A stretch of 64,000 nucleotides of DNA from Acetivibrio thermocellus ATCC 27405 (GCF_000015865.1 NC_009012.1:1116001-1180000); one strand, 5' to 3'. Shown: positions 39,684 to 48,768, counted from the first letter of the stretch. A program made the numbers and translations. Notes: a model not told the origin generated them from the letters alone.

Positions 39684-39740
39684 CCTAAACAAAAGAGTAA
39701 TTCTTAGTTTGTAAAGAACTATAAAGCACTTATGATCTAT

Positions 39741-39776
39741 AAAGCACTTAGAAGTTCATCTGTAAGTGCTTTTTTA
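39741..39776 (+). terminator. Terminator after the CAO-domain gene
   Basis: AAAGCACTTA pairs with TAAGTGCTTT (39763-39772) around a 12-base loop, followed by Ts. A direct repeat of ATAAAGCACTTA precedes it. Confidence 0.75.
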
Positions 39777-39832
39777 ACAAGTGAAAATTTCAAATTCCAA
39801 AAAATTACACTAAAATTTTATTAAAAAAAGTA

Positions 39833-39861
39833 TTGACATATTGGTTTAATGCTAGTATAAT
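39833..39861 (+). promoter_or_regulatory. Consensus promoter of tRNA-Leu
   Basis: TTGACA (39833-39838) and TATAAT (39856-39861) are a perfect pair with 17-base spacing, 38 bases before the tRNA. Confidence 0.9.
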
Positions 39862-39899
39862 GGATTTTGCTGAAGCGCGATAACAACATAATACAATAT

Positions 39900-39982
39900 G
39901 CGGTCGTGGTGGAATTGGCAGACACGTACGTTTGAGGGGCGTATGCGAAAGCGTGTGGGTTCAAATCCCACCGACCGCACCA
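39900..39982 (+). tRNA. tRNA-Leu (anticodon GAG)
   Basis: The acceptor arms GCGGTCG and CGACCGC pair, with an encoded ACCA end. The anticodon stem TACGT/GCGTA holds the loop TTGAGGG, anticodon GAG (codons CUU/CUC). A long variable arm (TGCGAAAGCGT) and T arm GTGGG-TTCAAAT-CCCAC mark a class II leucine tRNA. A hairpin terminator follows. Confidence 0.97.
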
Positions 39983-39990
39983 TGAACAAA

Positions 39991-40018
39991 GAAGAGGGAA
40001 AACGTTCCTCTTTTTTTA
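39991..40018 (+). terminator. Terminator of tRNA-Leu
   Basis: AGAGGGAA and TTCCTCT pair with one bulged G, followed by seven Ts. It starts nine bases after the tRNA. Confidence 0.8.
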
Positions 40019-40140
40019 TTTTTAAATTTTTATGTTCACCACCCCTATAAGCCAACTTCAAAAAGAGCTTATCTAACAAGCACCCCTTTACCTCCGGCTG
40101 AATAGAATATAGTATCTTGAGATTTGCGGAGGTGAATAAG

Positions 40141-40257
40141 ATGTCTGGTATCTTCAAAAAGAATTTCTTTAATGACAACAGCGAAATTTTATTCTTTATC
40201 ATTCTTTTCCTGTTACTGTTCTTCAACGGAAAAGATTATGACAAATATGGCTGCTAA
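40141..40257 (+). CDS. 38-residue single-pass membrane peptide
   Basis: GGAGGTG stands seven bases before the ATG. The product has a polar start (MSGIFKKNFFNDNSE), one hydrophobic segment (ILFFIILFLLLFF) and a short charged tail ending KYGC. Very small membrane proteins with an N-terminal FFxDN-type stretch are common in Clostridia, often tied to sporulation, but I cannot assign a family. The strong ribosome site supports a real gene. Confidence 0.6.
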   Translation: MSGIFKKNFFNDNSEILFFIILFLLLFFNGKDYDKYGC

Positions 40258-40333
40258 CAAGAAAAGATAAAATTCAGCGGCCGGCAAGGGTCGGTAAGTT
40301 TTCAAAAAGCCCTCTGACAAAATGGTATAACAC

Positions 40334-40421
40334 TCGGAAACATACATACCGTAAAAGTTGCCTGAAAATTATTTATGAAATTGTATCCACAAAGGCTCTG
40401 TAAAGGTATGTATGTTTCCGA
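40334..40421. repeat. 17-bp perfect inverted repeat with a 54-bp centre
   Basis: TCGGAAACATACATACC (40334-40350) is repeated in exact inverse at 40405-40421. There is no T-run after it and no ORF inside. It lies between the small membrane gene and the IS982-type element. It could be a tiny non-autonomous element, a structured RNA or a protein site. Confidence 0.7.
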
Positions 40422-40489
40422 TTTACATTCTTCCTCTTCATTTATATAATTCTATATAATTTTGTATCGCTTATAATTTATATAATTTA

Positions 40490-41640
40490 ATCTGTTGTGC
40501 TACCTGATAGTTTACAGGCTCAAGGAATATTATGGCAACTCAAACACCTATAGTATTCCTACTGAGTTTGAGGAATTAAATTTTTTAACCAAATACTAAC
40601 TCTTTGATCCTCGAAAAATTAATATCACGGCCTATAAGCTTATTGATGTAATAACATAAGTTGTAGGCTAAAAGCTTGGTTTTTACCCTGGCTAAAAATC
40701 CCCAGTACGACTTTGCAAGCACCTTCTCTATATTGAGTTGCTGGGTAAGCTGAGAAGCCGAAGTCTCTATCCGGCGCCTTAATTTGAAGATTAATTGCCT
40801 TATAGCTTTCGGAAACTGTAACTTGCTGTTGCTCCTTTTAACAGGTAGGATCTCTATTTCCTTTTCCTCTTTTAGTTCAACAGCAAATTCTGTTCCAATA
40901 TATCCCTTATCTCCAATTAAGGTTATCCGCCGGTAAGAATCAATCAGGTCCCATACACCAGCACGATCATCAACATTGGCAGGTGTAATTGCAAAATCAG
41001 TTATAAAACCATCCAGGGTTGCAAGCATATGCAGCTTATAGCCCAGATATATTTCTTTTTTGGAAGGACATTTTCCATAAGTTGCTCCGAAACCACGGAA
41101 TGTTTTATGGAACTTGGCTCTTCCAAATTTGCACACCGGTATAGGAATACTATCTACTATCCGGTAAGGTTGCTGGGCATACCCTGTAAGGTTTGAGAGT
41201 TCTTTTCTGATTTCCTCAATTACTGCGTGCAGGTTTCTGCGGGTTCTATTGAACCTGGTCCTGTCACAGAATTTGGGAAACAGGTCTCTCATATTCTTCT
41301 TACAGAAACCCAACCAAGCTTTCTCAGAGTCGATAGTGAGTAACTCTCCAACAATACATATGGTAATTATTTCACTATCGCTCATAACCGAATTATTGAT
41401 GTTACAGCGATTTGCAATGTGTGGTGGAGTTACCTTCTGGTAAATGTCGTCAATTATGATGTAGGCGACAGTTACAAAGTCTTTTAAGTTTTCAATTTCT
41501 TTGATATAATAATTTTTATCAAGCTCCATCATATATTGTGACCTCCTATCATTAGTTTGGTGTTTAATGATAGGTTACAATATTATGTTGGAGTTTTTCA
41601 TTCGCAATTTTTACCTGTAAAAAAAGCTAGCACAACAAGT
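40490..41640 (-). mobile_element. IS982-family insertion sequence, 1151 bp
   Basis: Imperfect terminal repeats ATCTGTTGTGCTACCTG (from 40490) and ACTTGTTGTGCTAGCT (inward from 41640) both continue to TTTACAGG. They are flanked by a perfect 7-bp direct repeat TAATTTA (40483-40489 and 41641-41647), as expected for target duplication in this family. One transposase gene lies inside. No disrupted gene is visible at the target site. Confidence 0.9.
40585..41532 (-). CDS. IS982-family transposase
   Basis: The 315-residue protein has the IS982 DDE nuclease pattern: the first aspartate in YRIVDSIPIPVCKFGR, the second in TLIGDKGYIG, and a C-terminal glutamate in RRRIETSASQL. FRGFGATYGKCPSKKEIYLG is typical of this family. 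The frame is intact, full length and inside complete ends, so the element may be active. Confidence 0.95.
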   Translation of the reverse strand: MMELDKNYYIKEIENLKDFVTVAYIIIDDIYQKVTPPHIANRCNINNSVMSDSEIITICIVGELLTIDSEKAWLGFCKKNMRDLFPKFCDRTRFNRTRRNLHAVIEEIRKELSNLTGYAQQPYRIVDSIPIPVCKFGRAKFHKTFRGFGATYGKCPSKKEIYLGYKLHMLATLDGFITDFAITPANVDDRAGVWDLIDSYRRITLIGDKGYIGTEFAVELKEEKEIEILPVKRSNSKLQFPKAIRQLIFKLRRRIETSASQLTQQLNIEKVLAKSYWGFLARVKTKLLAYNLCYYINKLIGRDINFSRIKELVFG

Positions 41641-41709
41641 TAATTTACATATATAACTTGTACTTGAATACTGTAATCAAACATATTAAAATCAAATAAC
41701 CAAATATCG

Positions 41710-43830
41710 TCAAGAAATTTTTACAGGCTGTATCTTTTTTCCATCGATACATGTTTTTAAGGAAAGCATCTTTGTTCCAACACCTTCAAATTCAATCACA
41801 ATTAAATCTTTAGACTCATCAATCCTGGTTACCAAGCCTTGTCCGAATTTTACATGTTCCAATATTGCCCCCTCGCAAATTTCATTGGGCAGGGCTCTGC
41901 TTTCAGTCTGCTTTTGGACAAGATTAAACCGGTGAACAAATCTTGATACCGAAACCGGCTTGTTATTTACCTTTGAAAAAGTTATAAGCTCAAGGTACTT
42001 TCTTGCTCTGGTAACACCCACATAGAAAAGCCGGACCTCTTCCTCCATCAAAGCGTCGTTGCCTTCCTTGCAATCGCTTATGCTTTTTGATGACGGAAAT
42101 TGCCCGTCCACCAGGTCAATCATATATACTTTGTCAAACTCAAGGCCCTTGCTTGAATGTATGGTAGTCAAAACAACTGCATTTTTGTACCTGTTTTTGC
42201 CGGAATTTTCAATAGCTGATTTCAGTATGGAAAGCCTTCCGAAAAACTCATCGAAGGAATCAACCCTTGAAGCTATCGATTTTAAGCCGTCAATAATATA
42301 ATTAAGACTATCAATGGAATACCCCATTTCCTTTGATGCCCTGCGAATATATTTTTCATACTCACATTCCTTTTCTATAAATTCTATTGCCTTCAAAGGC
42401 TTCAAATAATCAATGGTTTCAATCTGTCCGGCCAAGTATTTAACAGCATTACAGGTGTCTTCGGGCAAATTGGGGAAATTCAGCAAAGTTTCCATGACAC
42501 CCTTCCCCTTTCCCATGTTCTCAGCAACATACTCAAACATCTCACGGCTTATAAAAGCACCGATTTTGTAGTAAATTTGCCCAAAAGCCTCAATATCACA
42601 AGGATCCAAGGCAAGCCGTATAAAAGAAAGAACGTCATTTACCACCCAATGCTTGAAAAAATGAAGATTGGTATCTCTGATATAAAAAGGTATGTTGTTG
42701 TATTCCAGATAATCCACCAGTGGAATGGCAGAAATATTATTCCTGTAAAGAACGGCACATTCCGATAAATTACTCTCAGATTTTAAAACCGAAGTAAGAT
42801 ATGCATACTGTTCATTGCGATTTTTTACATGCTTGAATACCACGGCCTCGCCTTCTTCATTTTCAGTATACATATTTTTTTCATATCGCCCTTTGTTCTG
42901 CTTTATAAAAATATTTGCCGGAATCACAATGCTCTTTGTGGAACGATAGTTTCTTTCCATTAATAAAATTTTTGCATCAGGATAGGTTTTTTTAAAATCA
43001 AGAAGCGCTTGGGGAAAAGCAGCCCTAAACCCATAAATGCTCTGGTCCTCATCCCCAACCATGAAAATATTGTTTTTTGGGTGGGCAACAAGCTTTATAA
43101 TTTCATGCTGGACCAAAGATGTATCCTGGGATTCGTCTACATTGATATAATGGTACCTTTCTCTTAACATATTAGTAATCCCGGTATTTCTTTTAAGAAG
43201 CTTATAAGTCCCGGTGAGCATGTCGTCATAATCTATATATCCTTCTGACTTTTTACGTTTTTCATATGCATTGTAAATATCAATAAAATTTTTGATTCCG
43301 ATATCCAATTTTTTTATATCATCCTCAGTGTAAAGCATATTTTTGACAAAGCTCACAGAGTTGGACAAATCCTCAAGCCTGTCGTCGCTGATATACTCAT
43401 TGTTTACTTCATGGTAAATCCGCTTTAACATCTGGTTTTTGGAAATCTGGCCTTCACCGTCTTCAAGAATCTGGGGCATGGGTTTGTTTTTGCTTTCAAC
43501 ATAGCAGCGCACAACACTGTAGCAAAAGCTGTGAATGGTTGAAAACACCATATTACGTGCCAGCTCTTTTCCGAAGATATCACAAAACCGGGTCTTCATG
43601 TCCTGGGCCGCTGCCTTGCTGAATGTCAGCGTAAGTATTTTTTCCGGAGGTATTTTATGATTTAGAACCATATTGGCGCACCTTGACACAATTACGGTGG
43701 TTTTTCCCCCTCCCGGCACGGAAAGCAAAAGTGAAGGCCCGTGAATTCGCAAAACAGCCTCCTTTTGCTGGGGATTCAAATTAATATTGTATTTGTCTGA
43801 CAAAAGCCTGAAAAACTCTTCCTGATTCAT
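41710..43830 (-). CDS. UvrD/PcrA-type superfamily 1 DNA helicase
   Basis: The 706-residue protein carries all SF1A motifs: Q motif NPQQKEAV, Walker A VPGGGKTT near 38-45, NVDESQDTS (motif II), GDEDQSIYGFR (III), NYRST (IV), TIHSSKGLEFDKVY (V) and YVGVTRARKYL (VI). The C-terminus (HVKFGQGLVTRID, IEFEGVGTKML) resembles the PcrA tail that binds RNA polymerase. I start at ATG 43830; no strong ribosome site is seen and the frame stays open ten codons further. It stands alone between IS elements, and is smaller than PcrA, so may be a paralogue used in repair. Confidence 0.9.
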   Translation of the reverse strand: MNQEEFFRLLSDKYNINLNPQQKEAVLRIHGPSLLLSVPGGGKTTVIVSRCANMVLNHKIPPEKILTLTFSKAAAQDMKTRFCDIFGKELARNMVFSTIHSFCYSVVRCYVESKNKPMPQILEDGEGQISKNQMLKRIYHEVNNEYISDDRLEDLSNSVSFVKNMLYTEDDIKKLDIGIKNFIDIYNAYEKRKKSEGYIDYDDMLTGTYKLLKRNTGITNMLRERYHYINVDESQDTSLVQHEIIKLVAHPKNNIFMVGDEDQSIYGFRAAFPQALLDFKKTYPDAKILLMERNYRSTKSIVIPANIFIKQNKGRYEKNMYTENEEGEAVVFKHVKNRNEQYAYLTSVLKSESNLSECAVLYRNNISAIPLVDYLEYNNIPFYIRDTNLHFFKHWVVNDVLSFIRLALDPCDIEAFGQIYYKIGAFISREMFEYVAENMGKGKGVMETLLNFPNLPEDTCNAVKYLAGQIETIDYLKPLKAIEFIEKECEYEKYIRRASKEMGYSIDSLNYIIDGLKSIASRVDSFDEFFGRLSILKSAIENSGKNRYKNAVVLTTIHSSKGLEFDKVYMIDLVDGQFPSSKSISDCKEGNDALMEEEVRLFYVGVTRARKYLELITFSKVNNKPVSVSRFVHRFNLVQKQTESRALPNEICEGAILEHVKFGQGLVTRIDESKDLIVIEFEGVGTKMLSLKTCIDGKKIQPVKIS

Positions 43831-44465
43831 AGATTTCCCATCTCTTTCTCCCAATTTCAATTACTTATTTTAGCATTTGTTGAAAAATAAATAAAGAAGA
43901 CAGAAGTTATGATATACTTTAAGTGGAAAATTTCAAGCAAACTAAATCGCAAGCAGAATTGCAAGTAGACAAGCAGAATTATTACTTTTTTATTTTTCAA
44001 AAACACTAACTGTTCAGAGGAGATGAACCTATGAAACTCATTGATCTTACCCATAAAATAGAAGACCTCCTTCCGGAATATCCGGGAGATGAGGAAACAA
44101 GACTCGTTAACACACGAAAACTAAAAACAGACGGCTATACCAACCACAGGCTTCATATAGACATGCATTCGGGCACCCACATCGACTCCCCCATGCATTT
44201 TGTCGAGTCAAAGAAATATATTTGCGACTACCCCATAGAATCCTTTATCGGCGAGGGATGCATAATTGACGCAAGAAATGAGCCGGTAATCAAATTAAAA
44301 AAAGAATACAAAGATATAATAACAGATGGCTATATCCTGCTGCTTTATACCGGGCTGTACCGTAAATTCGGGACAGAGGAGTATTTTAACGAGATTGTAA
44401 AATATTTTATGTAAACTAATTGACTCCTTCTATGATAGAATAATAAAGTATAGGAGGAGTTTTTT

Positions 44466-45689
44466 ATGGCAAGAAAAAGGATAATAACACCAGAAAAGAA
44501 AGAGCTTATCAGAAATCTCATTTCTGAGTACAACATTACTTCAGCAAAGGATTTGCAGGAAGCATTGAAGGATCTGCTCGGAGATACGATACAAAATATG
44601 TTGGAAGCAGAGCTGGATGAACATCTCGGATATGAAAAGTACGAATCAACTGAAGAAGCGAAATCAAATTACCGTAACGGGTACACATCAAAAACATTAA
44701 AGTCAAGTGTAGGGCAAGTGGAAATAGATATCCCGCGGGACCGGAATGCAGAATTCGAGCCGAAAATTGTTCCCAGGTATAAAAGGGACATTTCAGAAAT
44801 TGAAAATAAAATAATAGCAATGTATGCGCGGGGGATGTCTACCAGAGAAATCAACGAGCAGATACAGGAAATCTACGGATTTGAAGTATCTGCCGAGATG
44901 GTAAGTAAGATCACTGATAAAATACTACCTCAGATAGAAGAGTGGCAGAAAAGGCCTCTGGGAGAGGTTTATCCGATAGTATTTATTGACGCAATTCATT
45001 TTTCAGTAAAAAATGACGGCATTGTTGGGAAGAAGGCCGTATATATTGTGCTGGCGATTGATATAGAAGGGCAGAAAGATGTTATCGGTATTTATGTAGG
45101 AGAAAATGAGAGCTCAAAATTCTGGCTGAGTGTCTTAAATGACCTTAAAAACAGGGGTGTTAAAGACATTCTGATTCTCTGTGCTGATGCACTTTCAGGG
45201 ATAAAGGATGCAATCAATGCGGCTTTTCCGAATACTGAATATCAGAGGTGTATAGTACACCAGATAAGAAACACGCTAAAGTATGTGTCAGATAAAGACC
45301 GAAAGGAATTTGCCAGGGACTTGAAACGGATATATACGGCTCCGAATGAGAAGGCAGGGTACGACCAGATGCTTGAGGTTTCAGAGAAATGGGAGAAGAA
45401 ATACCCGGCAGCTATGAAGAGCTGGAAGAGCAATTGGGATGTTATTTGTCCATTTTTTAAGTATTCGGAGGAACTACGTAAAATCATGTATACGACCAAT
45501 ACTATTGAGAGCCTGAATAGCAGTTATAGAAGGATAAACAAATCAAGGACAGTATTTCCTGGCGACCAGTCACTTTTAAAGAGCATATATTTAGCTACAG
45601 TGAAGATTACTTCAAAATGGACGATGCGTTACAAAAACTGGGGTTTGATACTGGGACAGCTACAGATTATGTTCGAAGGGCGTATATAG
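44466..45689 (+). CDS. IS256-family (mutator-type) transposase
   Basis: The 407-residue protein has the catalytic aspartates in VFIDAIHFSVK and LCADALSGIK and the glutamate in TNTIESLNSSYRR. CIVHQIRNTLKYV is the conserved C/H segment of the family. GGAGGAG precedes the ATG. It is full length without lesions. Confidence 0.97.
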   Translation: MARKRIITPEKKELIRNLISEYNITSAKDLQEALKDLLGDTIQNMLEAELDEHLGYEKYESTEEAKSNYRNGYTSKTLKSSVGQVEIDIPRDRNAEFEPKIVPRYKRDISEIENKIIAMYARGMSTREINEQIQEIYGFEVSAEMVSKITDKILPQIEEWQKRPLGEVYPIVFIDAIHFSVKNDGIVGKKAVYIVLAIDIEGQKDVIGIYVGENESSKFWLSVLNDLKNRGVKDILILCADALSGIKDAINAAFPNTEYQRCIVHQIRNTLKYVSDKDRKEFARDLKRIYTAPNEKAGYDQMLEVSEKWEKKYPAAMKSWKSNWDVICPFFKYSEELRKIMYTTNTIESLNSSYRRINKSRTVFPGDQSLLKSIYLATVKITSKWTMRYKNWGLILGQLQIMFEGRI

Positions 45690-45755
45690 TATAATCAAGG
45701 GGTTCAGGGAAACTCTGGTTTCCTGAACCCCCCTGTAATATTTTATACGCATCAT

Positions 45756-45825
45756 CTTTGTCAAATTTTTCTTTTGTAAGAATTTCTTATCAGAAATTCT
45801 TTTGAATCTATAAAATTTGACAAAG
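45756..45825. repeat. Long imperfect stem near the right end of the IS256 element
   Basis: CTTTGTCAAATTTT (45756-45769) pairs exactly with 45812-45825, and inside it AAGAATTTCT (45778-45787) pairs exactly with 45792-45801 around TATC. It may block incoming or outgoing transcription; no clean T-run follows. Confidence 0.7.
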
Positions 45826-46237
45826 CAGACTTTCGAGTCTTAAAATATATTTAAATACTAACATAGAAGGAAAATTAGTTTACACAAAAATATTTACACT
45901 GCCATTTTAACAATTATCCCGTTGTTGACATGGAATTTGCGGAATTTATGGTCGAAAGGAAAATCAAAATCCTTGGCATGGATACTCCTTCTCCCGACAA
46001 GCCACCTTTTCCGGTCCACAGGCTGCTACTAAAAAACGAAATTTTCATCCTCGAAAATCTCGCAAACCTTGAAGCGCTCCTTGATGTTGAAAAGTTTGAA
46101 GTTATAGCCCTTCCTCTTAATATAAAAGCTGACAGTTCAATCCTGAGGGTTGTGGCAAAAGTAGTATGACCTTATAAGAAAGCCTTTCTTCCCGGTTGCC
46201 GTTTTCATTATCGGGAAAAAGGGCTTTTTTGCTTTTT

Positions 46238-46846
46238 TCATTGATTCTTTTCAATTTTTCTATTTTTATTATCAAAGTCTTTTTTTCTCTCTCTTAAATT
46301 CTTTTTTAACCGGTTATAGCTTTCTTTATCTCCGTTAAAAGGTACTATTCCCCCCGTATAGCTGACAAGTCCGTAATAATCTTCTTTCAAATGAGGAAAT
46401 GCCCCATCATTAAGTGTCAGATAAAACACCGATTCCTGATTCATCTGCAACTTGTCTTCCACATAATCAATTATCATTTCGGAAACAGCCAGGTTAACCG
46501 TTTTATGCTTTTTTCCCGTACCATTTACTATCGTATCGGTAACTTCAAGTTCATATACCATGCAAGGAACTTCTCCAACCGTAAAAGCAACTCCCTTTAT
46601 ACCTTTTAATTTCCCCTTTACAATCAAGCTACCTTCGTCAAAATAATATTCATCAGTTAATGGGCCTTCATCCACCAATGCAATAATATCACTTTTGCCG
46701 TATTCTTTTTCATACTCCACATGACTTAACAACACATCTTTTTCCTCCTGTTTATCATTGTCTTGAGAATTCCCGAAAGCAACGCAACTTATTGAAATAA
46801 TTACACAAAGTAAAATAGTAAAAACAATTGTCAAATTTCTTCTCAT
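46238..46846 (-). CDS. Secreted protein of unknown function
   Basis: The 202-residue protein has an N-terminal hydrophobic segment (LTIVFTILLCVIISISCVAF), which is a signal peptide or anchor; no classical lipobox is clear. The mature part is charged, with EVPCMVYELEVTDTIVNG and VNLAVSEMIIDYVEDK in a beta-rich middle and a Lys/Arg/Asn-rich tail. I do not recognise a family. It lies in the variable zone between the split cyclase gene and the murA fragment, and is transcribed towards the cyclase gene. Confidence 0.7.
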   Translation of the reverse strand: MRRNLTIVFTILLCVIISISCVAFGNSQDNDKQEEKDVLLSHVEYEKEYGKSDIIALVDEGPLTDEYYFDEGSLIVKGKLKGIKGVAFTVGEVPCMVYELEVTDTIVNGTGKKHKTVNLAVSEMIIDYVEDKLQMNQESVFYLTLNDGAFPHLKEDYYGLVSYTGGIVPFNGDKESYNRLKKNLRERKKDFDNKNRKIEKNQ

Positions 46847-47086
46847 ATTCCCATTCTCCTAAAAATATATTTTCATAATATTTTTTTATCTCATTTGAGA
46901 TAAGAGTTTTTCATTACACCATATACACATAATACGTAGTAAATCAGTTGCAATTATATCTTTATACCGGTTAATTACAATAATATATCACTAATCAACA
47001 AATTATTACATTTAACAAGAACATACTTGTTCATATTTATACAAGTCAAGTTAATTTTTCTTTACATGAAAAACTTACCCAGTTTT

Positions 47087-47461
47087 TTAATTAAAATGTG
47101 CCAATAAACTTTCACACCCACCCGGGTAGCTAATAGTCACTTTTTTAAATCTGGACAACAGGGGACCTAAAAAAATAATAGAAGATCTCATTTCCGTTGC
47201 GAGATCTTCAGGAATTTCGGTGCTGTTAATCGTTGAAGAATCAATCGTAACAACATCTTCTTCAAACTTAACCTTGCAACCTAATTTCCTTAAAATCTCA
47301 AGCATTATTTCCACATCTCTAAGCTTTGGACAATTCTTTATGACACTTATACCATCATTAAGAACCGTGGCGGCAAGAATGGGTAAAACAGCATTTTTTG
47401 ACCCTTCTACAACTATTTCGCCCTTTAGCTTCCGGCCTCCTGTTACAATTAGCTTACTCAT
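47087..47461 (-). pseudogene. murA: 3'-truncated murA fragment
   Basis: MurA adds enolpyruvate to UDP-GlcNAc, the first step of peptidoglycan synthesis. From ATG 47461 (after GGAGGTG) the sequence MSKLIVTGGRKLKGEIVVEG through LATEMRSSIIFLGPLLSRF to ISYPGGCE is normal MurA for about 118 residues. It then ends SLLAHFN instead of the expected IGPRPIDLH and about 300 more residues. The catalytic cysteine loop (near residue 115 of typical MurA, the PGGC) is just reached, but both folded domains are incomplete, so activity is not expected. No remaining murA sequence is seen in the 240 bases downstream. A complete copy must be elsewhere. Confidence 0.85.
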
Positions 47462-47625
47462 AATACACCTCCGTAACATTCGGTGGTCAAATTCAAACCA
47501 TCTTTTTTCCATTGTATAATGGTATAAATATAAATATAAAATTATATGTATACAATTTACAAATATAACTATATGTATATAATTATTTTATGCTGGGTTT
47601 ACAAAAATGTTACTTTGGCGATTAT

Positions 47626-47654
47626 ATAAAAAAAGGACTCTTTTTCGAGTCCTT
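47626..47654 (-). terminator. Terminator of the dcw operon after murG
   Basis: AAGGACTC and GAGTCCTT form an 8-bp stem around a TTTTTC-type loop, followed on the minus strand by Ts. It begins five bases after the murG stop codon and cuts the operon off from the murA fragment. Confidence 0.85.
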
Positions 47655-47658
47655 ATGT

Positions 47659-48768
47659 CTAACCGGCCGCTTTGTTTTTCATAATGTCTTTTATTATTTC
47701 ATAAATTCTTTCCGTTGCATTTGTAATACCTATGCTCTTTGCGTTCTTAGCCATTTGGGAAAGCTTATTTCTGTCTTTTAAAAGTGTTGTAATTTCCTCG
47801 TACAATATATCCGGCCTTAAGTTTTTCTCCAGAATTACCACCGAAGCTCCCTGCCGTTCCAAGGCCCTGGCGTTGTGTTCCTGATGATTGGCCGTAACAT
47901 AAGGTGACGGAATCAATATCGAAGGAACACCCAGGGCAGTAAGTTCGCTTACCGTTATTGCTCCCGCCCGGCATACCACAAGGTCTGCTGCTGCCATGGC
48001 ATTTGCCATGTCAAATATGTACGGCAAAATATTAATATTGGGTGATTTCACTTCCCCGATTTTCTTCATTATACCATCATATTGAGCTTCGCCGGTCGCA
48101 TATATCAAATAAAATCCCAAATCACTTTTATGTCTTTTTATAAGCTCCGCCACTGTACTGTTTATATTTTCAGCACCCCTGCTTCCTCCAAATATGACAA
48201 CCAAGGGCATATCTTTGGGTATTCCAAGCTTTTTTCGTGCAGTCTCTCTGCTAACTTCCAGCATTTCACTTCTTATGGGATTTCCGGTAAATACCACTTT
48301 TGATTTGTCCTTAAAATATTTTTCCGCTTCCTTAAAGCTTATTGCCACCCTGTCAACAAACTTTGACAGTATCTTGTTTGTCACTCCCGGAAAAGCATTC
48401 TGTTCATGAACAAGGGTCGGTATTTTCATTCTTGAAGCATTAAACAATACCGGTCCGCAAACATATCCTCCTGTGCCTATCACCAAATCCGGCTTGTAAT
48501 CCTTTATAATCTTTCTTGCCTCCGCAAGCCCTTGAAACAATTCCTTCACCGCAACAAGAGTATCCATGGAAAGCTTTCTTTTAAATCCTCTTACCTTTAT
48601 CATCTTTATCTCAAAATTTTCTCTCGGTACAAGCCTGGCCTCAAGTCCTCTCTCGGTTCCGATAAACAAAATCTCTGTATCGGGTTCCCTTTTTTTGATA
48701 TATTTTGCAATTGCAAGGCCTGGATTAATATGTCCCGCTGTACCTCCCCCGCTGATAATCACCTTCAA
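47659..48768 (-). CDS. murG: UDP-GlcNAc:lipid I N-acetylglucosaminyltransferase
   Basis: MurG makes lipid II at the inner membrane face. The G-loops are GGGTAGHINP near the start and FGGSRGAENIN; the donor-binding segment VCRAGAITVSELTALGVPSILIP and HQEHNA are typical. I start at TTG 48768 (MKVIISGGG), eight bases after GAGGTG; an in-frame TTG two codons earlier is only two bases from it. 369 residues. Last gene of the cluster. Confidence 0.95.
   Translation of the reverse strand: MKVIISGGGTAGHINPGLAIAKYIKKREPDTEILFIGTERGLEARLVPRENFEIKMIKVRGFKRKLSMDTLVAVKELFQGLAEARKIIKDYKPDLVIGTGGYVCGPVLFNASRMKIPTLVHEQNAFPGVTNKILSKFVDRVAISFKEAEKYFKDKSKVVFTGNPIRSEMLEVSRETARKKLGIPKDMPLVVIFGGSRGAENINSTVAELIKRHKSDLGFYLIYATGEAQYDGIMKKIGEVKSPNINILPYIFDMANAMAAADLVVCRAGAITVSELTALGVPSILIPSPYVTANHQEHNARALERQGASVVILEKNLRPDILYEEITTLLKDRNKLSQMAKNAKSIGITNATERIYEIIKDIMKNKAAG

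Larger units (their letters stand above)
44408..45886 (+). mobile_element. IS256-family insertion sequence, 1479 bp
   Basis: Terminal repeats T(A/G)TGTAAACTAATT followed after a few bases by CCTTCTATG are found at both ends. They are flanked by a perfect 9-bp direct repeat AAAATATTT (44399-44407 and 45887-45895). One intact transposase gene is inside. A GC-rich hairpin (45699-45730) and a larger AT-rich stem (45756-45825) follow the transposase. Confidence 0.93.
44031..46169 (+). pseudogene. Cyclase-family (kynurenine formamidase-like) gene split by an IS256-type element
   Basis: The left part (44031-44407) encodes MKLIDLTHKIEDLLPEYPGD and the metal motif HSGTHIDSPMHF. After removing the insertion and one 9-bp duplicate, the frame runs on through KYLHCHFNNYPVVDMEFA to a TAA-free stop at 46169 (45896-46169), ending ILRVVAKVV. 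The rebuilt protein has 216 residues, the usual length, with no other lesion, so the insertion is recent. Cyclases of this group hydrolyse N-formylkynurenine or similar amides; the substrate here is unknown. In the present state only a 127-residue N-terminal fragment could be made. GAGGAGA precedes the ATG. Confidence 0.92.

Noticed and set aside
39852-40226. A 124-codon minus-strand ORF containing VRSVGFEPTRFRIRP
   Set aside because: The peptide is the antisense translation of tRNA-Leu, a well-known false protein in databases. There is no ribosome site and it overlaps the tRNA promoter and terminator.
45699-45731. GC-rich hairpin after the IS256 transposase as a certain terminator
   Set aside because: The 14-base arms pair well but no T-run follows directly, so I mention it only within the element.
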